From: Planctomycetota bacterium
GTDB lineage: Bacteria; Planctomycetota; Phycisphaerae; Phycisphaerales; UBA1924
Length of the DNA stretch: 12,036 nt
Assembly (NCBI GenBank): GCA_023429345.1
Contig: JAEYVB010000276.1
Coordinates: forward strand, 1 to 12,036
Direction of reading: 5' to 3'
Positions 7,379-12,036 of the stretch are shown here, in pieces (positions within the stretch are counted from its first letter, which is position 1; each line of letters begins with the position of its first letter). The notes under the pieces were generated by a model, which saw only the letters and a program-made list of their open reading frames with translations, did no database searches and was not told the origin of the DNA. Both the position numbers and the translations under genes were made by a program.

Positions 7379-8499
7379 GCCTGGGTCCGCGCCCGACGGT
7401 ACAGGAGCTCCACATCCTGTCCGAGGGGCTTGGCGCGGCAGAGCCGGAATCGGCGGCCGTCGGTGAGCATCGGGGCCACCCGGCCGGCCGCCGCGGGCAC
7501 CGCCCGCTCATCCCCCAGCAGCAGCGGGGCGATGTATACGAGGGCTTCATCCACCAGGTCCGCCTCGAAGAGGGAGCCGAGCACGACCGGCCCACCTTCG
7601 ACCATGACGGTGGCGACCCCGTACTCCCGAGCCAACTCCCGCAGCAGTGCGGCGATGTCCAGACCTCCGGGTCCCGGCGGGATCCTGAGCAAGTCGACTC
7701 CCGCATCCCGGAGCACGGCTTCCTCGCGGTTGGGGGCGCTGCCGCCGCATGCCACCAGCGTGGGGACCTCTCGTGCGGTCCGCACGAGAGTGGCGGTGGG
7801 GGGTATTTCCAGCATCGGGTCCAGGACCACCCGGCGCGGAATCCGCCGCGGCCGCGGTCCCTCGCGCACGGTCAGTTGTGGGTCATCGGCCTTGACCGTG
7901 CCCAGCCCGGTGAGGATCGCATCGACTCGCCCCCGCAGTCGGTGCACCCTCCGGCGGGCGGCTGTCCCGCTGATCCATTTGCTCTCGCCGGCACGCGTGG
8001 CGATCCGGCCGTCAATAGTCTGGGCCCATTTGGCCAGCACCCATGGCAGGCCGGCCGCTGTGCGGCGGCGGAACGGCTCCGAGACCGCTATGGCCAAGGG
8101 CGATGCATCGGAGAATCGGACCGGGATGCCGGCGGTGCGGAGGACGGTGGCGCCATTGCCGGATTCGGGACCCGGATCGGGGACGGCCGCGACGACTTGG
8201 GCAACGCCCGCGCGAATGAGGGCCTCCGTGCACGGCGGTGTCTTGCCGAAATGACAGCAGGGCTCAAGGGTGATGTAGGCGGTCGCATCCCTGGCGTCCG
8301 CTCCGCGATGCCGGCAATCCTCCAGGGCCTCTACTTCCGCGTGGGGGCCGCCGAATCGTCGGTGGTGCCCAGCACCGATCACCCGGCCGTCGCGGACGAG
8401 CACGCAACCGACCATCGGGTTGGGCTCGACGTGCCCCGCCCCGCAGAGGGCGAGCCGGGCCGCCAGGTCCAGAAGGCGGGCATCGTCGCTCACCGGCAT
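7375..8499 (-). CDS. ribD: Bifunctional riboflavin biosynthesis protein RibD (deaminase/reductase)
   Basis: Catalyses two consecutive steps of riboflavin synthesis: deamination of the 2,5-diaminopyrimidine ribosyl phosphate, then NADPH-dependent reduction of the ribose to ribityl. Numbered from the ATG at 8499 (374 aa): the N-terminal cytidine-deaminase-like domain has EPNPMVGCVLV (25-35), HAEVEAL with zinc ligand His53 and Glu55, and EPCCHFGKTPPC with zinc cysteines Cys81 and Cys90. The C-terminal reductase domain starts near 152 (PWVLAKWAQTIDGRIA), continues with TGLGTVKADDPQLTVR and ends with MVEGGPVVLGSLFEADLVDE near 299-318. Both halves are complete. The frame is open back to 8751, but that part reads as low-complexity shadow of the DinB gene; an ATG at 8529 is an alternative that would overlap the upstream gene by 19 bases. 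I see no FMN riboswitch and no other rib gene nearby. Its stop overlaps that of the convergent ygfZ-like gene in a shared CTAG. Confidence 0.95.
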   Translation of the reverse strand: MPVSDDARLLDLAARLALCGAGHVEPNPMVGCVLVRDGRVIGAGHHRRFGGPHAEVEALEDCRHRGADARDATAYITLEPCCHFGKTPPCTEALIRAGVAQVVAAVPDPGPESGNGATVLRTAGIPVRFSDASPLAIAVSEPFRRRTAAGLPWVLAKWAQTIDGRIATRAGESKWISGTAARRRVHRLRGRVDAILTGLGTVKADDPQLTVREGPRPRRIPRRVVLDPMLEIPPTATLVRTAREVPTLVACGGSAPNREEAVLRDAGVDLLRIPPGPGGLDIAALLRELAREYGVATVMVEGGPVVLGSLFEADLVDEALVYIAPLLLGDERAVPAAAGRVAPMLTDGRRFRLCRAKPLGQDVELLYRRARTQA

Positions 8500-8510
8500 G
8501 CCGGCCCCCG

Positions 8511-9143
8511 TTACTTGTTGCCGCGGCATGTACAGTTCGACCCGCACCCACCCCCGCCGGCGGGGGTCTCTTCCGCCGGAGCGGGGCCAAGGAGACGGCA
8601 GACCTTGGCGTTCAGATAGCGGGCGTGATGCTCCAGGTGCCAGGTGTCGTACGCCAAGATGCCCCGGACGGTCTGCGGACCCCGCTGGGGGTGCATGCCG
8701 CCACGCAGGAGTTGATCGGGCATCAGGGTCATCAGCCACTAGCTGATCCACCGTCGGGTGGTGTGGATGACCGCCACGAACCCTGCCACTGGGTGTTGTC
8801 CCCCGGCGTAAAGCCCGGCATCGATGAAGGCGTCCTCGTCCCAGGGAGCGAAAACCGGGTTGGACTCGGCGACCGCCTGACGCATGCGATGGATAAAGGC
8901 GATTTCCGCATCCGCAAGGTGGCCCACGAGGACCCGGACCGGCCAGCGGCCGATCCCCGCCTCCGGCAGGAAGGCCATGTCCATCTGCTCGTCCGTGAGC
9001 TCGAACATCCGGCGGTCGAAGTTCTCGAGGCCGCGGCGGTAGCGGTGGATCAGGGCGAGGTCGTCCAGCCGGGCGATCTGCTCGGCGGTTTCGCCGGTCA
9101 GGGGGGCGGGTGTGGTGCTGGGAACGGCGGTGGGGGGTGTCAT
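8511..9143 (-). pseudogene. DinB/YfiT-type metal-dependent hydrolase-like gene interrupted by an in-frame TAG
   Basis: One continuous minus-strand frame encodes a DinB-superfamily four-helix protein, apart from a TAG at 8739-8741 (codon 135 from the ATG at 9143). Before the stop: GRWPVRVLVGHLADAEIAFI with the first metal-ligand His75, DEDAFIDAGLYAGG, then VIHTTRRWIS. After it, in the same frame: WLMTLMP..., MHPQRGPQTVRGILAYDTWHLEHHARYL with His169 and His173, the other two predicted ligands, and a Gly/Cys-rich tail ending in TAA. RRWIS-x-WLMTL reads through smoothly, and CAG (Gln) to TAG is the simplest change. Truncation would remove two of the three metal ligands, so the short product should be inactive. 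Possible explanations are a true recent nonsense mutation, a sequencing error, or suppression. Ordinary TAG reassignment is unlikely because TAG ends three other genes here. An upstream ATG at 9230 is less likely as the start. The ribD ATG lies 11 bases after the final stop, suggesting co-transcription. Molecular function of the family member is unknown. Confidence 0.78.
8550..8567. repeat. 18-bp perfect GC-only-core palindrome near the 3' end of the DinB-like gene
   Basis: ACCCCCGCCGGCGGGGGT equals its own reverse complement. It lies within the last codons of the DinB-like gene (encoding part of a Gly-rich stretch) and about 50 bases before the ribD ATG on that strand. There is no U-tract, so it is not an intrinsic terminator. 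It could be an operator-like site, or simply the by-product of Gly/Pro codons in GC-rich DNA. Confidence 0.7.
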
Positions 9144-9198
9144 GGCGGCGTGGTCCGAGAAAAAACTGGAATTCCGTAAATCCTTGCTGCGAACTATC

Positions 9199-9292
9199 TT
9201 AGGAGAGGCCCCGTATGGATGGTTGAGCACGCAAGTCTTCGTCTCCTCTCTCCTCCTAACGACTCCGCCCTACGTGGGGCGGAGTCGTTTTT
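9199..9292 (+). ncRNA. Candidate small RNA or leader ending at an orphan terminator
   Basis: The 205-base gap between the divergent DinB-like and thioesterase genes (9144-9348) contains a strong plus-strand terminator with no plus-strand gene upstream for 1.9 kb, which implies a short transcript starting inside the gap. The segment from 9160 to 9202 is clearly more AT-rich than its surroundings and would suit a promoter. TATCTT at 9195-9200 is a possible -10, but no good -35 is visible. The purine tract AGGAGAGG (9201-9208) is complementary to the pyrimidine tract at 9245-9259 (GAGAGG with CCTCTC; TTAGGAG with CTCCTAA), so the transcript can close on itself before the terminator. It may be an independent sRNA or an attenuator leader for the thioesterase. 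Boundaries are guesses and it matches no RNA family I know. Confidence 0.35.
9258..9292 (+). terminator. Rho-independent terminator with a perfect 11-bp GC-rich stem
   Basis: CGACTCCGCCC (9260-9270) pairs without mismatch to GGGCGGAGTCG (9277-9287) around a 6-base loop TACGTG, followed directly by five T residues (9288-9292). Two further A-U pairs (9258-9259 with 9288-9289) can extend the stem. The T-run is only on the plus-strand 3' side, so it acts on plus-strand transcription. It ends 56 bases before the thioesterase ATG. Confidence 0.85.
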
Positions 9293-9348
9293 CGTACCCG
9301 CGACCGGGTCTGTCGCGGCCGCAGTCTAGTGCCCCCTAGCCTACCGGG

Positions 9349-9759
9349 ATGACCTCCGCCTCCGCCCCTGTCCGCTCGCTCGCGCTCCGCGTGGTCACGA
9401 TGCCGCGCGACACCAACCAGTACGGCACCATCTTTGGCGGGGTGATCCTCAGCTACATCGATCAGGCGGGGTTCGTCGAGGCGCGGCGCCACGGCGTGCA
9501 CCGCTGGGTGACCGTGGCCCTGGACCGCGTCGAGTTTAAGGCGCCAGTTCACCTGGGCGACACGGTGAACTTCTACGCGACGACCATGCGGGCTGGTAAG
9601 AGTTCTGTGACCGTGCAGATCGATGTCGAGGCTGAGCGGTACTCCTCCGGCGAGACGGTCCCGGTGACCAGCGCCAGCATCACGCTTGTCTCGGTGAGCG
9701 CGGATGGCAAGGCAATCCCGTTCCGGTCCAAGCCGACAGTGAGCGAACCGCTCCAGTAA
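9349..9759 (+). CDS. Acyl-CoA thioesterase, hotdog fold (YciA-like)
   Basis: Single-domain hotdog protein of 136 aa, the usual size for YciA/acyl-CoA hydrolase subunits, predicted to hydrolyse acyl-CoA thioesters in the cytoplasm and to act as an oligomer. The diagnostic stretch MPRDTNQYGTIFGGVILSYIDQAG (split 18-37 and 38-41) matches the MPxDTNxxGxIFGGxxxxxxD pattern of the family, with Asp38 the likely catalytic acid. A central helix is followed by the strands VTVALDRVEFKAPVHLGDTV (54-73) and VTSASITLVSVSADGK (106-121). The start has only a weak ribosome site (CCGGG directly before ATG). Its transcript must begin after, or read through, the terminator ending at 9292. The stop TAA is 8 bases from the convergent stop of the next gene. 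Chain-length preference cannot be read from the sequence. Confidence 0.9.
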   Translation: MTSASAPVRSLALRVVTMPRDTNQYGTIFGGVILSYIDQAGFVEARRHGVHRWVTVALDRVEFKAPVHLGDTVNFYATTMRAGKSSVTVQIDVEAERYSSGETVPVTSASITLVSVSADGKAIPFRSKPTVSEPLQ

Positions 9760-9767
9760 CACTGGCC

Positions 9768-11264
9768 CTAGTTCGCCCCGAGCTTCAGCCGGACCGTTCC
9801 GTGCTCGCTGCGACGGCGGTAACCGACTTCCACCTCGTCACCCACCGATCGCTCCCCGAGGAGGCGCACCAGCTCATTCATGTCTCGGGTGGGGGCGCCG
9901 TCGATGGATGTGATCACATCGCCGATGCGAAGGCCGGAGCGTGCCGCCGGATTCGGCTTGCCGTAGAGCGATCGCGGGATCGCGACGATCACCGGTCCAT
10001 CACCGGTCCCGGGTTCGACATCCACGCCGAGGCCGGCATCCCCCGGGTCGATCTGCTCCGCGACCATGGGCAGGGCCTTGACCCACTGCCGGTAGGCGCG
10101 GTCGACCTCCGCGATCGGCATCTCAAAGACCGCCTCGAACGACTTGACGCCGGACGGATCCTCCGCGAAGTTCTCGGTGTAATGCGCGTACCAGTCCTTC
10201 AGCTTGCCCTGGTCGAAGAGGTATAGGAAAATCGTCCGTGCCTGCCCGTAGTTGGCGAGCGGGCTGGCGCCTGTGAAACGTTCGCGGGAGATAGCCGCAA
10301 GCTTCGAGATCGGCAGCAGCCGACCGCCGCCCAGCAGCCGCTTGCAGATATTCGACCGCCAGGAGGCCACGGGCCGCAGCGCCGCGGCCGTGCCGTCCGG
10401 GCATTCGTAATCCTCCACGAGGCTGCACAGGCCCTCCTGGATCCAGATGGGGTGCATCTGCCCACGCCGGATCATGTCCCGCCAGTGCAGCACGTGGAAG
10501 AACTCGTGGCGGAGCGTCGCCCCGAGGTCCTGGGCGACCAGCCGCTTCTGGTCGTGGATGTAGGAGCCGCCGATGCCGGAGAAATTATTGACCGCCGCGG
10601 CGCCGTAGGTCACGGCCGCCCAGCGCAGGAAGTCCTTCCCGGTGGGGAGCACGACGACGACCCATGCGTTGCGGCGAGCCGTCTCCTCATCGGCGAGGCC
10701 GGTGAAGACGTTGCCGAGGCCCCAGTCGTAGAGGCGCGCGATATCCTGCCTCGCCTGCTCGCTGGAGGTCGCATCCATCGCAGAGAGGTACGCCACCCTC
10801 AGCCGTTCATCCTTCGTGACGGTGTACGTCCCGTCGAAGAGCTTCTGGGCCGCCGAAAGATTGGCCTCCAGGTGCTGTCCAATGATGTCGGGCCAGGACC
10901 GGACCAGGTTCCTGTACGCGGGGTCCTTCCGCGCTGCCTCGAGTTGCGGGTCCTCCTGCATCTGCCGAAGGTCGGTAAAGCCGTGCTCGACGGCCTTGAT
11001 AAGCATGTCCCCCGCGGCCGCGGGCTCCCCCTTCAGGGACAGGACGCACGCCAGGTTGTAGTACGGGACGAAGTTGTCGGGGTCGAGCGTGATCTGTTCG
11101 CGCAGGAGCTTCTCGGCGGTCTCGTAGTCGTGCCTGTCGATGGCCGCGAACGCCTGGTTCTGCACCTCGACCAGCCGCCGGTCGCGCACCTCACCATCGC
11201 TCTGCGCATGCGCTGGGAGCGAAAGGAAAAGGAGCAGCAGGGGCACAAGGACGCGGTGCTTCAT
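9768..11264 (-). CDS. Secreted TPR - HEXXH metallopeptidase - PDZ protein
   Basis: Predicted exported protein of 498 aa. The ATG at 11264 is chosen because GAGGAG precedes it by three bases and it opens a classic signal peptide (MKHR, Leu-rich core, cleavage after PAHA, about residue 20); an ATG at 11306 would add 14 residues before the signal. Then come a short TPR-like region (about 33-97: DYETAEKLLREQITLDPDN, YYNLACVLSLKGEPAAA), a middle domain with zinc motif HEFFH at 253-257 and Glu277 in WIQEGL (HEXXH-x19-E, gluzincin-like), and a C-terminal PDZ domain (about 411-496; ARSGLRIGDVITSIDG). The motif suggests a peptidase resembling DUF1570/M61-type gluzincins, but I cannot place it in a named family and the substrate is unknown. 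It follows purN by 38 bases on the same strand, so the two are probably co-transcribed although not obviously related in function. Confidence 0.82.
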   Translation of the reverse strand: MKHRVLVPLLLLFLSLPAHAQSDGEVRDRRLVEVQNQAFAAIDRHDYETAEKLLREQITLDPDNFVPYYNLACVLSLKGEPAAAGDMLIKAVEHGFTDLRQMQEDPQLEAARKDPAYRNLVRSWPDIIGQHLEANLSAAQKLFDGTYTVTKDERLRVAYLSAMDATSSEQARQDIARLYDWGLGNVFTGLADEETARRNAWVVVVLPTGKDFLRWAAVTYGAAAVNNFSGIGGSYIHDQKRLVAQDLGATLRHEFFHVLHWRDMIRRGQMHPIWIQEGLCSLVEDYECPDGTAAALRPVASWRSNICKRLLGGGRLLPISKLAAISRERFTGASPLANYGQARTIFLYLFDQGKLKDWYAHYTENFAEDPSGVKSFEAVFEMPIAEVDRAYRQWVKALPMVAEQIDPGDAGLGVDVEPGTGDGPVIVAIPRSLYGKPNPAARSGLRIGDVITSIDGAPTRDMNELVRLLGERSVGDEVEVGYRRRSEHGTVRLKLGAN

Positions 11265-11302
11265 GATCTCCTCTACGCATGAACGCCGGGCATGGTGCCC
11301 GG

Positions 11303-11911
11303 TCAATCCCTTGCCCCGGTCTGATGCGCCGGACCCGCCGGAGGTGCCAATCCTGCAAAGAGCCGCCGCAGGGCCTCCGGATAGGCCTCCCGCTCAAGGG
11401 TGAAGACCCGGTCCGCGAGCGACCGCACGGTGTCGCCGGGGAGCACCGGAGTCCGTTTCTGCAAGATAATCGTCCCGCGGTCGAACTCCGCATCGCACAG
11501 ATGGACCGTGCACCCGCTCTCGGCCGCGCCCGCGCTCAGGACCGCTGCGGGCACGCGGTCGCCGTACATGCCCGGTCCCCCGAAGTCGGGCAACAGGGCC
11601 GGGTGGATGTTGACAATGCGCCCGCGGTACGCCGGGGGGATCTCGAGCAGCTTCAGGTACCCGGCGAGCACGACCCAATCGATCCGTCTTTCCCGGAGGG
11701 TCCGCTCGAGCTCGTCGCGGGGTATGACCCCCGGCATCACAAGCGTCTCAATACCCGCGGCGCGGGCACGCTCCGCCCCGGGGCACTCGCGGGACGCGAT
11801 CACCAGCTCAATGCTGGCGGGCAGGGAGCCCGAGGCGATGTGCTCCGCCAGGTTCGCGAGCGTCCGCCCGGAGCCCGAGAGCATCACCGCCAGCCGTGGT
11901 CGATCCGACAT
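11303..11911 (-). CDS. purN: Phosphoribosylglycinamide formyltransferase (GAR transformylase)
   Basis: Third step of de novo purine synthesis: transfers the formyl group of 10-formyl-tetrahydrofolate to GAR. At 202 aa it has the usual length. The catalytic residues are present: Asn101 and His103 in NIHPALLPDFGG (101-112), and Asp144 in CDAEFDRGTII (139-149), aligned with E. coli Asn106, His108 and Asp144. The N-terminal phosphate-binding loop reads MLSGSGRTLANL (10-21), where E. coli has LISGNGSNL, and the usual HPSLLP is HPALLP. These are substitutions outside the catalytic triad, so activity is expected. VVLAGYLKLL (80-89) corresponds to the conserved VVLAGFMRIL strand. Start ATG at 11911 with a weak G-rich site before it. 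It lies 36 bases after the stop of an upstream partial gene and 38 before the metallopeptidase gene on the same strand, so an operon is likely. Confidence 0.95.
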   Translation of the reverse strand: MSDRPRLAVMLSGSGRTLANLAEHIASGSLPASIELVIASRECPGAERARAAGIETLVMPGVIPRDELERTLRERRIDWVVLAGYLKLLEIPPAYRGRIVNIHPALLPDFGGPGMYGDRVPAAVLSAGAAESGCTVHLCDAEFDRGTIILQKRTPVLPGDTVRSLADRVFTLEREAYPEALRRLFAGLAPPAGPAHQTGARD

Positions 11912-11947
11912 CGCCCCAACTGTACGTCCGACCGGATGCCCTTCCGA

Positions 11948-12036
11948 TTACCGCTCATCGCGCTGCGACGCCTCTTCAAGCACGCCCGCCCGCCGGACGG
12001 TGTAGGTCGGCAGTTCCACCGGCGTCCCGGTCGAGG
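11948..12036 (-). CDS. C-terminal end of an unidentified gene, cut by the window edge
   Basis: On the minus strand the frame entering at the right edge encodes 28 residues (STGTPVELPTYTVRR..., ending EEASQRDER) before TAA at 11950-11948. The other two minus-strand frames are less protein-like or stop sooner. The tail is hydrophilic and carries no family signature. It reads in the same direction as purN and ends 36 bases before it, so it is probably the preceding gene of that operon. Function unknown from this fragment. Confidence 0.5.
   Translation of the reverse strand, partial: STGTPVELPTYTVRRAGVLEEASQRDER

Noticed and set aside
8511..8732. A separate 73-residue gene starting at ATG 8732
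   Set aside because: It is the in-frame continuation of the DinB-like protein after the TAG. It lacks a ribosome site and would hold only half of the metal site.
8739..8741. Reassignment of TAG to an amino acid in this genome
   Set aside because: TAG ends the ygfZ-like gene, ribD and the TPR-PDZ gene at the positions expected from protein length, so it works as a normal stop here.
8500..8751. N-terminal extension of RibD back to 8751
   Set aside because: The extra residues are Arg/Pro/Gly-rich and antiparallel to no known RibD segment. They are the shifted reading of the DinB-like C-terminus, and normal RibD N-termini start near 8499.
9112..9339. A 75-codon plus-strand frame across the DinB/thioesterase gap
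   Set aside because: It starts antisense inside the DinB-like gene, runs through the terminator hairpin and has no recognisable features or ribosome site.
1..12036. Insertion sequences, prophage genes, CRISPR arrays, tRNA or rRNA genes, attachment sites
   Set aside because: Nothing resembling transposases, integrases, regularly spaced repeats or structured stable RNAs was seen. The gaps between genes are too short to hold most of them.

Overview
The window is GC-rich and densely packed with genes. KdsB (CMP-Kdo synthesis) and three proteins with secretion signals point to a Gram-negative, LPS-making bacterium. The gene set, with tandem secreted M1 peptidases, a DinB-like protein ending in WHLEHH and TPR proteins, would fit a high-GC Planctomycetota (Phycisphaerae-like) genome. 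That taxonomic guess is inference; there is no rRNA or other marker here.

Layout, left to right. (1) Plus strand: the 3' end of a TPR-repeat protein gene (to 608), then kdsB (631-1404). (2) Minus strand: two tandem secreted M1-family zinc aminopeptidases (4039-6111, then 1415-4036), separated by two bases (or overlapping by 4 nt if a GTG start is used), the second carrying a long HEAT-like tail. (3) A 79-base divergent gap, then on the plus strand a YgfZ/GcvT-like folate-binding Fe-S maintenance protein (6191-7378). (4) Minus strand: ribD (7375-8499), preceded by a DinB/YfiT-type gene (8511-9143) broken by an in-frame TAG. (5) A 205-base divergent gap (9144-9348) with a strong plus-strand intrinsic terminator that belongs to no visible gene. 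(6) Plus strand: a YciA-like hotdog acyl-CoA thioesterase (9349-9759). (7) Minus strand: purN (11303-11911), then a secreted TPR-HEXXH-PDZ protein (9768-11264), with the last codons of another gene at the right edge (11948-12036).

Most of the content is housekeeping: LPS sugar activation, riboflavin synthesis, purine synthesis, Fe-S maintenance and thioester hydrolysis. Two loci look like periplasmic peptide turnover. No stretch over 300 bases lacks a gene. The three convergent gene pairs meet with 10, 0 (overlapping stops) and 8 bases between them and no visible hairpin terminators. I see no mobile element, CRISPR array, tRNA or rRNA.

I found no convincing new multi-gene system. The points most worth a second look are the amber codon inside the DinB-like gene, the orphan terminator with a possible small RNA or leader upstream of the thioesterase, and the TPR-metallopeptidase-PDZ architecture.
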